This document shows, one piece after another, positions 1 through 6,570 of a DNA stretch of 8,690 nt; within the stretch, counting starts at the first letter, position 1, and the number at the start of each line of letters is the position of its first letter. Position numbers and translations under genes: made by a program. The stretch spans positions 1 through 8,690 of the forward strand of contig JANQKH010000062.1 of assembly GCA_028281215.1 (NCBI GenBank). Reading direction: 5' to 3'. The notes below the pieces were generated by a model. It searched no databases and was not told the origin of the DNA. It saw only the letters and a program-made list of their open reading frames with translations. The stretch is from Phycisphaeraceae bacterium (lineage in GTDB: Bacteria > Planctomycetota > Phycisphaerae > Phycisphaerales > Phycisphaeraceae).

Positions 1-771
1 ATCCTTGTGCTGCTCGAACAGTGCTTTCTTTTCCGCCTCAGTGGGCGCCTGGATGACGTTGAGGTACCGCTCGTGGGTGATTTCAATCGCGGTGATTTCC
101 GCGACGGCGCTTTGGTCATAGATAAACCGCTTGAGCATCGGTTCACTGACGCGCGGGGCGCCGGCTGTGGACACAAACCGCCGTGCGTAGATCATGCCTG
201 CGAACTGCGGATCCATCCGCGCCATGCGCGGGTCGTTCTGAAGCACTGCTGTGCTCGCCAAGCGGTGTTGCATGTTGACATGTCGCTGGCCGAGCACCAG
301 CGCCATGTATTGCTGGACGATGGACCAGTTTTTGATCGCCGCCAGCACGCGTTCTTCGGATGCCTGTGTCGAACGCAGCACGATGTTGAACTGCTCCGGC
401 GTGATCTCCGTCGCTTCGAGCAACTTGATCGCTTCACTTCGACTGGCCGAGATGCCCATGTTCTCGGCGTCGGCCAGAATTAGAATCCATTGCATCGAAT
501 CGAGCGCTTTGGGAAACCCGCCAAGGTGATAACTCTCATCGGGATAGTGCATCGAGAACGCGGGAGACACCGATTGGAGCAGGCGCATGTCGGTGTTGGC
601 CTGTTCGAGGTCTTCGGGCAGAATATCGCGGCCGTCAATCGTGCCGATCGGAATATCGCCCGGCCTGGTGATCAACTGATCAACGGTGCCTTGAGCCAGG
701 AACGCCACCATCAGCAGGCAGCCGCCGACGACGAGAATGATTTTGTTGTACTTACGCAGGAACCTGAGCAT
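1..771 (-). CDS. Membrane-anchored SurA/PpiD-like periplasmic folding chaperone (partial, C-terminus beyond left edge)
   Basis: The reading frame is open from ATG at 771 down to base 1, giving the first 257 residues; the C-terminal part, where a PPIase domain would sit, is outside the window. Residues 1-10 (MLRFLRKYNK) are basic and are followed by one hydrophobic helix at about 11-26. This is an uncleaved inner-membrane anchor like that of PpiD, not the cleavable signal peptide of SurA. Residues 42-66 (IGTIDGRDI...) resemble the start of a SurA_N-type domain. Residues 205-257 (VSEPMLKRFIYDQSAVAEITAIEIT...PTEAEKKALFEQHKD) have the 'V/A-E-I-x-x-I...PT-E-E...hK' pattern seen in SurA/PpiD chaperones. 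The start is supported by GGAG at 779-782. The gene lies 167 bases downstream of lptD on the same strand, so a role in folding outer-membrane proteins such as LptD is a reasonable inference. It could be a non-catalytic chaperone; the missing C-terminus leaves this open. Confidence 0.65.
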   Translation of the reverse strand, partial: MLRFLRKYNKIILVVGGCLLMVAFLAQGTVDQLITRPGDIPIGTIDGRDILPEDLEQANTDMRLLQSVSPAFSMHYPDESYHLGGFPKALDSMQWILILADAENMGISASRSEAIKLLEATEITPEQFNIVLRSTQASEERVLAAIKNWSIVQQYMALVLGQRHVNMQHRLASTAVLQNDPRMARMDPQFAGMIYARRFVSTAGAPRVSEPMLKRFIYDQSAVAEITAIEITHERYLNVIQAPTEAEKKALFEQHKD

Positions 772-778
772 GGCGGAT

Positions 779-782
779 CTCC
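779..782 (-). promoter_or_regulatory. Shine-Dalgarno site of the SurA/PpiD-like gene
   Basis: On the minus strand GGAG is followed by a 7-base spacer and then ATG at 771. This spacing is canonical and fixes the start. Such a site is not obvious before most other genes in this window. Confidence 0.6.
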
Positions 783-820
783 GCGGCTTGCGGGTGTAAA
801 GTCTTGAATGTAAGTGTGTT

Positions 821-903
821 ATCGGCGAATTCATCCGGCAGATCGGAGAATTCGAGCAAAGCAGTATAGCGAGTTGAATGCGTCAAGTTGGATCGGGGAA
901 TTC
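821..903. repeat. Three copies of ATCGGNGAATTC upstream of the SurA/PpiD-like gene
   Basis: ATCGGCGAATTC (821-832), ATCGGAGAATTC (842-853) and ATCGGGGAATTC (892-903) are identical except at the sixth base. They are in the same orientation, with starts 21 and 50 bases apart. Copies two and three extend to GATCGGRGAATTCG. They lie in the gap between lptD and the chaperone gene. A TATACT hexamer (863-868, minus strand) and TTGACG (881-886, minus strand) lie between copies two and three, but their 12-base spacer is too short for a normal sigma70 promoter. The arrangement suggests operator-like sites for a DNA-binding protein, or remnants of local duplication. No regulator can be named. Confidence 0.5.
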
Positions 904-938
904 GGAAGGGGGAAGTCCGGCGGGTTGTTACCTCAACG

Positions 939-3900
939 TCAACGATAGCCTCGAAACGCTTCGGCGCCGCGCGACGTTCGCACACCATCGGGGATCAGAA
1001 TGATTCCAACGACCTGTTCATCTTCGATGTCATCGAAGGCCACAAGGAACATGAGCCGCCAGCGGGGCAGTTGGCGGATGAGGGAGACTTGCATGTCGCG
1101 GGACTCACCGCGGTTGACGTCGAGGGTCTGATTGTAGGCAACCTGCCATTTGGTGGTCATCTGGTATGTGAAGCCGAAGCTGAGCAGATCGCTTTCGATG
1201 ACATCGATGCGGCTGTAATCGGTGTACCACGTGAGGCGCGGTGTCTGTTTGTAGGTACTGCCGATGCGCCACTGGGCCATGCGATCGTTCTCGAGGCTGT
1301 AGGTGGTCTCGGCGACGACGGCGAGGGATTCGCTGAGGTTCCACATCAGTCGGGTGTAGAAGTGATCGCCGCCAACGGTGTATTCCGGGCGGTAGCTGTA
1401 GTAGCGGGCGATCTCGGTGTTCGTATCGGCATCGTCGCTGCGCAGGACGAGGTCGGTGTCGAGCACCATCCAGTCGACGCTGCGCCATCGGCCTTCACCG
1501 CCGCGTTGGGTTTGAAACGTTTGCCGCATGCCGATCCGCGCGCCGAAGCCTTCGTGTAGTGATTCGACGTCTGCATCAAATATCGGAATGTCTTCCGGAT
1601 TCACCGACGAGGCCGCAAAGAAGACATCCACCTTTGGCTCAATCACGTGCCGCAGGCGATGCAGATCAAACAGGTCGTTCTCGACGTTTTCATAGATGCG
1701 GTTGACCTGCGTATGAAACCGCGCGCCGACGGTGCCGAAGTATCGAATCTGATCGTCTTCGCCGGCGAAGGTGTCGAAGTCCTGGTCGTAGGCGGTCACA
1801 CGACCGGAAACGTAAGGCGTCGCATTGACGATGCCCAGTTTGATCGGCGCGTTCAGTTCGTGTCGTGTGTCGATCCGGTAGCGATGATCGGTCGGCACGC
1901 CTGCTGTCGCGCCGGCAAGATCAAACGGCGTGCCGGCGGGCATGATGCCGAACACCGCCGTGCTTGCTGCGGTGCTGAACCCGCGGTCGGCCGGCGAATC
2001 TTCACCAAGTTGAATCCGCATGCGACTGACGCGTGTGTCGCCGAAGTAGGTCAGCCGATCGCCGAACAGGCTTTCACCGATCTGCCGCCACGCCGCTTCG
2101 GGCAGTTTGTCGACGATGTAACCCGGCGCCTGCAACGTCGAATTCTGCGGCGTAAAGTCGTTGAGATCGTACGTGCCGAGCAACGTGAACGCGCTGTCCT
2201 GATCGAACACTTTTTTCAAGTAGACGCCGGTCTCGTAGGGCTTCGACGCGTTGGCTTCGCTTTTGAAAAACTCTTCAAGGAAGGTTTCGTCGGAGGAAAA
2301 GCCGAGCTCGAGCGCCAGCTCCCAGCCATCATCGAGATAGTGGCGATGGTAACCCTTCACGAACCCGCGAAAGTCGCCGTCGTGACTGATTTCGCGGCCG
2401 TCGGCGATGTCGTCTTCGCCATGATCGTTGAGGATGGCGTAGCCCTGAAGGTAGCCCCACATTTCCGGCCGGTCGTAGTCAAGACTCAGGCCGAGGCCGA
2501 CGCCGTGATCGCCGCGCACGTCGATGTCCGCGGTCAGGTCCGTGCCTTCCGTCGGCTGCCGGCCGAGCAGGGCGAACAAGTCCCACTTGGTTAACACTTC
2601 CGCGCCGACGTCACTGCTGTACCGAGCAGACGCCCGGCGAAGCGGCACTTCCTGACCCTGTCCCGCGAGGCTGGGCAGATACGCGACCGGCAAATCACCC
2701 ACGGTAATGGACAAATCCTTGGCGTCATACCAGTTGCGAACCGAACCGTCGGTTGCACGTTCCTGTCGAAACGTAATGCGGTCGGCGCGGATGGCGACGT
2801 GCGGCTCGGCAAACTCGCTGGTGGTCAACACCGCGCCCTCGGCCGACCACTGTTTGCGCGACTCCTGCCGGATTTTCAAAGCACGCACGTAAAGCGGAAT
2901 CTGTCGGCGAATGTCCCACGCGTACAGCACTGCGTCGAGCACCACCGCTTTGTTCTGCACCGTGTCGTAGTACACCCGCGGTGCGCGAAGCGTGTAGTCG
3001 CCGTCGGTCGCGACGACGTTGTCTTCCAGGTAAATGCCGCGCACGTCCGCAGACTTGGCGCGGTTGCCAATCAACGCATTGCGTTCGACCTTGCCCATGA
3101 AGATGACGGCGTTGTCTGCCTGAAGGCTCAATCCGCTCTCACCGCCAAGCGCCTGGTACATCAGCCGCACCTTGCCCACGAGTGTGAGCGTGCTCTGATC
3201 ATCGGTTTTGTCGAACACGATTTTGTCCGCGGAGAAAGCAACGACGCCGTCCTTCGGCACAATGTCGCCGCCGGTCAGTCCCGAGCCGGGTGATCGTCGC
3301 GTTACCGGCGGCAACTGCACGTTGCGCGGGTCGGCGATCTGCGGCAGGTTCGGTACTTCAATCGGACGCGTCTTGCCGTCGGGCCCGACGAGGATCGGGT
3401 TGCCGTCCTTGTCCAGCGGCATGCGAATGACCGGCTTGCTGATGCCCGCGAGGTGGCGTCGCAGCCGTTCGTCCCCATCGCGCACCAGCGGATCGTCCGC
3501 GGCCGATCCATCGGTCCACTTGTCCGACGCGATTTTCACTTTGCCGGTGGTGGAAACCGTGACGAACAGCCTGCTGCCGTCGGCGGAGATCGGCCCCGTG
3601 CCGCGTCGGCCGCGCGCGTTGGTCATGTAAATCGACAAATGGCGCACGCGCCGGCCCTGCGTGTTTTCGACGTCGATACGAAGGCTCGCCTTGTCCGCGG
3701 TGAAGCCGTAGCTGCCCACGTCGATGGTCACTTCGCGCTCGAGTAGCGCGAAGTGTGTGGTGCCGGAACGCCACGCGGTCACCCGTTGGCCGAAGAACTT
3801 GGCGTCGGCTTTGACGACCGGTTCACCAAGTGGGAGTTTGGAAGGTGGCGTCACCGGTTTGGCGTTCTGCCCGTCCGTGGCTTGCGCATCTGCGCGCACC

Positions 3901-4004
3901 GAAGTGGCAGGAACCAGAATTATCAATACCACGCAAAATGCAAGCACCGCGCGGTGGCGTAGTGTGGATGCCCCGCATCCATGCCAACCCACACGCTGTC
4001 CCAT
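939..4004 (-). CDS. lptD: LPS-assembly outer-membrane protein LptD (OstA/Imp family)
   Basis: LptD is the outer-membrane beta-barrel that, with the lipoprotein LptE, receives LPS from the LptA bridge and inserts it into the outer leaflet. From ATG at 4004 the protein has 1021 residues. Residues 1-40 are a signal peptide (basic n-region, hydrophobic core at about 19-33, cleavage near VRADA). Residues 41-250 are an extension without a family I recognise. Residues 255-430 form an OstA/LptA-like jellyroll with repeated short strands (LQADNAVIF, IYLEDNVVATDGDYTLRAP, AEPHVAIRADRITFR). The rest is the barrel, with alternating polar/hydrophobic strands and LptD hallmarks SDETFLEEFF (571-580) and LRHVIEPKVDV (784-794). 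E. coli LptD has 784 residues. The mature protein contains no cysteine. The frame is open to ATG 4262, but that stretch crosses a palindromic repeat and lies upstream of a good promoter. ATG 4064 (20 residues longer) remains possible but makes an overlong signal-peptide n-region. No clear Shine-Dalgarno site supports either start. Confidence 0.88.
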   Translation of the reverse strand: MGQRVGWHGCGASTLRHRAVLAFCVVLIILVPATSVRADAQATDGQNAKPVTPPSKLPLGEPVVKADAKFFGQRVTAWRSGTTHFALLEREVTIDVGSYGFTADKASLRIDVENTQGRRVRHLSIYMTNARGRRGTGPISADGSRLFVTVSTTGKVKIASDKWTDGSAADDPLVRDGDERLRRHLAGISKPVIRMPLDKDGNPILVGPDGKTRPIEVPNLPQIADPRNVQLPPVTRRSPGSGLTGGDIVPKDGVVAFSADKIVFDKTDDQSTLTLVGKVRLMYQALGGESGLSLQADNAVIFMGKVERNALIGNRAKSADVRGIYLEDNVVATDGDYTLRAPRVYYDTVQNKAVVLDAVLYAWDIRRQIPLYVRALKIRQESRKQWSAEGAVLTTSEFAEPHVAIRADRITFRQERATDGSVRNWYDAKDLSITVGDLPVAYLPSLAGQGQEVPLRRASARYSSDVGAEVLTKWDLFALLGRQPTEGTDLTADIDVRGDHGVGLGLSLDYDRPEMWGYLQGYAILNDHGEDDIADGREISHDGDFRGFVKGYHRHYLDDGWELALELGFSSDETFLEEFFKSEANASKPYETGVYLKKVFDQDSAFTLLGTYDLNDFTPQNSTLQAPGYIVDKLPEAAWRQIGESLFGDRLTYFGDTRVSRMRIQLGEDSPADRGFSTAASTAVFGIMPAGTPFDLAGATAGVPTDHRYRIDTRHELNAPIKLGIVNATPYVSGRVTAYDQDFDTFAGEDDQIRYFGTVGARFHTQVNRIYENVENDLFDLHRLRHVIEPKVDVFFAASSVNPEDIPIFDADVESLHEGFGARIGMRQTFQTQRGGEGRWRSVDWMVLDTDLVLRSDDADTNTEIARYYSYRPEYTVGGDHFYTRLMWNLSESLAVVAETTYSLENDRMAQWRIGSTYKQTPRLTWYTDYSRIDVIESDLLSFGFTYQMTTKWQVAYNQTLDVNRGESRDMQVSLIRQLPRWRLMFLVAFDDIEDEQVVGIILIPDGVRTSRGAEAFRGYR

Positions 4005-4106
4005 GTGATGGAACACGCGGAATCGGCGGCGATGTTTCCCCTTGATCGGGCCGGTGAAGGTCATGCGTGATCGGTCCAACGCCCAGGCTACTGCTGAGAA
4101 GTCGCG

Positions 4107-4134
4107 ATTATAGGGAAGGGACCGTGGGCGGCAA
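4107..4134 (-). promoter_or_regulatory. Probable sigma70-type promoter of lptD
   Basis: Read on the minus strand, TTGCCG (4129-4134), a 16-base spacer and a perfect TATAAT (4107-4112) form a good housekeeping-type promoter. Transcription would begin near 4100. That leaves a leader of about 36 bases before ATG 4064 or about 96 before ATG 4004, and it excludes the upstream in-frame ATG at 4262 as the lptD start. The promoter lies between repeat copy A and lptD, so lptD probably has its own transcript even though the dehydrogenase gene upstream is on the same strand. Confidence 0.5.
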
Positions 4135-4169
4135 TCGTGCGTCGCGCCAAACACGTTTGCCCATTCCGT

Positions 4170-4241
4170 GTGCCATGGCTGGCTTGTCCAACCGTGCGTC
4201 TGGCATTGGGAATTCACGGCTGGGCAAGCCAGCCATGGCAC
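4170..4241. repeat. 72-base palindromic repeat, copy A
   Basis: Arms of 27 bases at 4170-4196 and 4215-4241 are inverted repeats matching at 25 of 27 positions. They begin GTGCCATGGCTGGCTTG and enclose an 18-base centre (4197-4214). Copy B at 5372-5443 has the same 27-18-27 layout in reverse orientation, as shown by its asymmetric centre. The two copies agree at about 61 of 72 positions. Copy A starts about 37 bases past the dehydrogenase stop and would form a long RNA hairpin there. No T-run follows, so it is not a standard intrinsic terminator. It resembles REP/BIME or small MITE-like elements. Its in-frame openness and internal ATGs produce a false N-terminal extension of lptD. Confidence 0.8.
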
Positions 4242-4278
4242 GCGGACGATGCGTGGTATCAATCCGCCAACTGTCCAT

Positions 4279-5292
4279 TCAGTTCACCACCGTACGAATC
4301 GGCTTGCCCAGTAGTGCACGTCGGCACGCCTGGGCGCCTTTGAGGCGCATGTCCTGCAAACCTTCCTCGCTGTAAAACGCCGCGTGCGGATTCAAAATCA
4401 CGCGGTGATGAGCCGGATGACTTGGATCACGCCACGCCTGGACCAGTGCATCGTCATCGCCCGGTGGCTCGTGATGCAACACATCGATCGCCGCGCCGGC
4501 AAGGTGGCCAGATGCGATCAGGTCGGCCACGGCAGCCGTCTCCACTACCGCCCCGCGTGCCGTGTTGATCAAAAAGGCGCCGGCCGGCAACTGACGCATC
4601 GCCGACGCATCGATCATGCCGGTCGTCTCATCGGTGAGCGGACAATGCAACGAAAGGATGTGCGACTCAGCCAGCAGCGATTCGAGCGATTCAACCCGTT
4701 CAATACCGAGCGATTTGTCGCAGCCGTCAGGTTTGTACGGATCGTAAAACAGCACGCGCAAGCCATGTCCTTTGGCTCGCAGGGCCGTTGCCGTACCGAT
4801 GCGACCGAGCCCGACGATGCCCAGTGTCCGTCCGCGCAGCCGATGCAGCGGCGCGGCGAGGGTGTAGTGCCATGAGTCAGACGTGTCCGCTCCATCGCAT
4901 GGTTCGCGCATCAGCGAGTTGTAGTAATGAATGCCGCGCGTCAGCGCGAGCATCATGCCGATCGCTGAATCGGCGACGTCCTCCGTGCCGTAGTCCGGTA
5001 CGTTGGCGACGGGAATCCCGCGCTGCCGCGCAAACGCGTGATCAATATTGTCCACGCCGACGCCACAACGAACGATCAATTTGCATTGGTGAAGCCGTTC
5101 AATGGTTCGCCGCGTCAGTGAAAGGTGGTGATACACCATGATCGCGTCGGCGCCCTCGATGCGCTCAACCAGGTCATCTTCGCTGAACGCATTGAGGGCG
5201 GTCAGGTCTGCCAGATCCCCCAGGATTTCCCGCTCAGGCGCCAACGCGTCCGCGATAAAGTCGGCAATGATGACGTGGGCTTTCGTAGGCAT
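4279..5292 (-). CDS. NAD-dependent D-2-hydroxyacid dehydrogenase, CtBP-like branch
   Basis: The 337-residue protein belongs to the D-isomer-specific 2-hydroxyacid dehydrogenase family, which interconverts 2-keto acids and D-2-hydroxy acids in the cytoplasm. The split catalytic domain contains VRCGVGVDNID (74-84) and GIPVANVPDYGTEDVAD (92-108). The Rossmann domain has GLGRIG (161-166) and Asp184 at the end of the second strand, which favours NAD over NADP. Catalytic residues are visible as Arg246 (NTARGAVV), Glu275 (DVLHHEPP) and His303 (NPHAAFYSEE). The HAAFYSE stretch resembles the HAAWYSE motif of the CtBP-like branch, with Phe in place of Trp. The substrate cannot be read from the sequence; phosphoglycerate, glyoxylate or other 2-keto acids are possible. 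It is divergent from a DapA/NanA-family lyase, which suggests shared keto-acid chemistry (inference). ATG 5292 gives the full family N-terminus; no Shine-Dalgarno site is seen. The gene is bracketed by two inverted copies of a palindromic repeat. Confidence 0.88.
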   Translation of the reverse strand: MPTKAHVIIADFIADALAPEREILGDLADLTALNAFSEDDLVERIEGADAIMVYHHLSLTRRTIERLHQCKLIVRCGVGVDNIDHAFARQRGIPVANVPDYGTEDVADSAIGMMLALTRGIHYYNSLMREPCDGADTSDSWHYTLAAPLHRLRGRTLGIVGLGRIGTATALRAKGHGLRVLFYDPYKPDGCDKSLGIERVESLESLLAESHILSLHCPLTDETTGMIDASAMRQLPAGAFLINTARGAVVETAAVADLIASGHLAGAAIDVLHHEPPGDDDALVQAWRDPSHPAHHRVILNPHAAFYSEEGLQDMRLKGAQACRRALLGKPIRTVVN

Positions 5293-5356
5293 CAGTCAAG
5301 CTTAAGGTTTGGGGTTCTTCCGATCGATGAGGTATGGTAACGCAGCAAACGGGCGG

Positions 5357-5380
5357 CGATGGCGCGTCCTCGTGCCATCG
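5357..5380. other. Short hairpin overlapping the left arm of repeat copy B
   Basis: Bases 5357-5366 and 5371-5380 form a 10-pair stem (one G-T pair) around the four-base loop TCCT. Bases 5372-5380 also belong to the left arm of repeat copy B, so this hairpin and the long hairpin exclude each other. It lies in the leader or promoter region of the plus-strand lyase gene. Any regulatory role is inference. Confidence 0.4.
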
Positions 5381-5443
5381 CGGGCTTGCCCAGCCGCGAA
5401 TTCACGATGCCAGGCGCACGGCCGGGCCAGCCCGCCATGGCAC
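5372..5443. repeat. 72-base palindromic repeat, copy B
   Basis: Arms at 5372-5398 and 5417-5443 are inverted repeats matching at 23 of 27 positions and enclose an 18-base centre (5399-5416, AATTCACGATGCCAGGCG). That centre matches the reverse complement of copy A's centre at 15 of 18 positions. At one stem position both arms have changed relative to copy A (T-A becomes G-C), which keeps the pairing. The element lies between the divergent dehydrogenase and lyase genes and ends 20 bases before the lyase start. It contains in-frame ATGs, so automatic start calls for the lyase can fall inside it. Confidence 0.8.
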
Positions 5444-5463
5444 AAGCGATTGAGACCTCACGC

Positions 5464-6516
5464 ATGGCGACCCAAGACGACAAAATCCGCGGCATCTACG
5501 TGCCGAACATGGTGCCTCTCCACAACGACGGTTCGATCAACGAGCCTGAATTGCGCCGCTATATCGATTGGCTGATCGATCACGGCGTGCATGGGCTGTA
5601 TCCCAACGGTTCATCCGGTGAGTTCCTGCGCTTCACGGCGGAAGAGCGCCGGCGGATCATTCAGATCAATTGCGAACAGGCGGCCGGCCGCGTGCCCGTG
5701 CTGGCCGGCGCCGCCGAGGCCAACGCGCGCGAAACGATCAAAGCGTGCGAAACCTACTACGAATACGGCGCCCGCGCGGTCGCCATCGTGTCGCCGTTCT
5801 ACTACAAACTCAGCCCGGAATCGGTCTACGCTTACTTCCGCGAAATCGCGTTGAACAGTCCGATTGACATCACGCTCTACAACATTCCCATGTTCGCTTC
5901 GCCGATTGATGTGCCGACGATTCGCAAGTTGGTTGAGTTCCCGCGCGTCGCGGCGATCAAGGATTCGTCCGGCGACATGGCGCACATGATTCGAATGATC
6001 GCCGCGGTCAAACCCGTGCGACCGGACTTCGCGTTCCTCACCGGCTGGGAAGCGGCGCTGCTGCCCATGCTCGTGATGGGTTGCGACGGCGGCACGCATG
6101 CGACCAGCGGCGTCGTGCCGGAATACATGCGGCAACTCTATGAACTGACCATCGCCGGCCAACTCGACGACGCGCGACAACTGCAAATGCGCCTGATCGA
6201 GTTTTTCGACAAAATGGTCTACGCCGCCGACTTCCCCGAAGGGCTCCGCGTGGCCGTGGAACTGCGCGGCTTCAACATGGGTCCAAGCCGGCAACCGCTC
6301 AGCGAATCGCAGAAGATCGATCGCGAGGAACTTCGCCGCGCCATGCAGTGCATCATCTCCGACTATGGCTACGTCGAACCGCCGGCCGAGGGTTGCCCGC
6401 CGCGCGACGGTGCAATGAAGCCCAACTCGATTGAATCGTCCGGCGATGACGCCCAGCGCATCCACGACATCACTCAGGGCGTGATCGACAACCTGAAAGA
6501 AAAGGGTGTGGTATAA
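5464..6516 (+). CDS. DapA/NanA-superfamily Schiff-base aldolase or lyase (substrate unknown)
   Basis: The 350-residue protein is a class I aldolase-type TIM barrel of the dihydrodipicolinate synthase/N-acetylneuraminate lyase superfamily. Visible active-site elements are NGSSGEF (48-54) for carboxylate binding, PFYY (111-114), the catalytic Tyr139 in LYNIP, and Schiff-base Lys166 in AAIKDSSGD. In E. coli DapA the residue five after the catalytic Tyr is Arg138, which binds aspartate semialdehyde; here it is Phe144. With GSSGE instead of GTTGE, this argues against true DHDPS and points to a 2-keto-acid lyase (inference). Classical members have about 290-300 residues; this one has an extra polar, Pro-rich tail (about 303-350). 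ATG 5464 is chosen because homology-like sequence starts there (KIRGIYVPNMVPL); in-frame ATGs at 5359 and 5437 lie beside or inside repeat copy B. No clear Shine-Dalgarno site precedes it. It is divergent from the dehydrogenase and 54 bases before metF. Confidence 0.85.
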   Translation: MATQDDKIRGIYVPNMVPLHNDGSINEPELRRYIDWLIDHGVHGLYPNGSSGEFLRFTAEERRRIIQINCEQAAGRVPVLAGAAEANARETIKACETYYEYGARAVAIVSPFYYKLSPESVYAYFREIALNSPIDITLYNIPMFASPIDVPTIRKLVEFPRVAAIKDSSGDMAHMIRMIAAVKPVRPDFAFLTGWEAALLPMLVMGCDGGTHATSGVVPEYMRQLYELTIAGQLDDARQLQMRLIEFFDKMVYAADFPEGLRVAVELRGFNMGPSRQPLSESQKIDREELRRAMQCIISDYGYVEPPAEGCPPRDGAMKPNSIESSGDDAQRIHDITQGVIDNLKEKGVV

Positions 6517-6570
6517 CCATCGCGGCTCGCTGATATGAAAGCAATTTTGAACCGATAGAATGTTCCGCCC

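Noticed and set aside
7..483. A 158-codon plus-strand open frame at the left edge
   Set aside because: It is the reverse complement of the SurA/PpiD-like coding region, which has a good start site, membrane anchor and family-like composition.
863..886. TTGACG and TATACT on the minus strand as a promoter for the chaperone gene
   Set aside because: The 12-base spacer is too short for a standard sigma70 promoter; it is kept only as context for the three-copy motif.
888..1559. A 223-codon plus-strand open frame overlapping the lptD 3' end
   Set aside because: It is antisense to the LptD C-terminal barrel and has no ribosome-binding site or family signature.
1647..2594. A 315-codon plus-strand open frame within lptD
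   Set aside because: It lies antisense to a clear LptD barrel region, has no recognisable motif, and is a codon-bias shadow.
4170..4241. Repeat copy A as an intrinsic terminator for the dehydrogenase gene
   Set aside because: The hairpin is strong but no T-run follows on the minus strand, and the same element occurs upstream of another gene, so it is better called a repeat.
6517..6570. A SAM or cobalamin riboswitch before metF
   Set aside because: The gap to the preceding gene is only 54 bases, too short for such an element, and no matching stems are visible.
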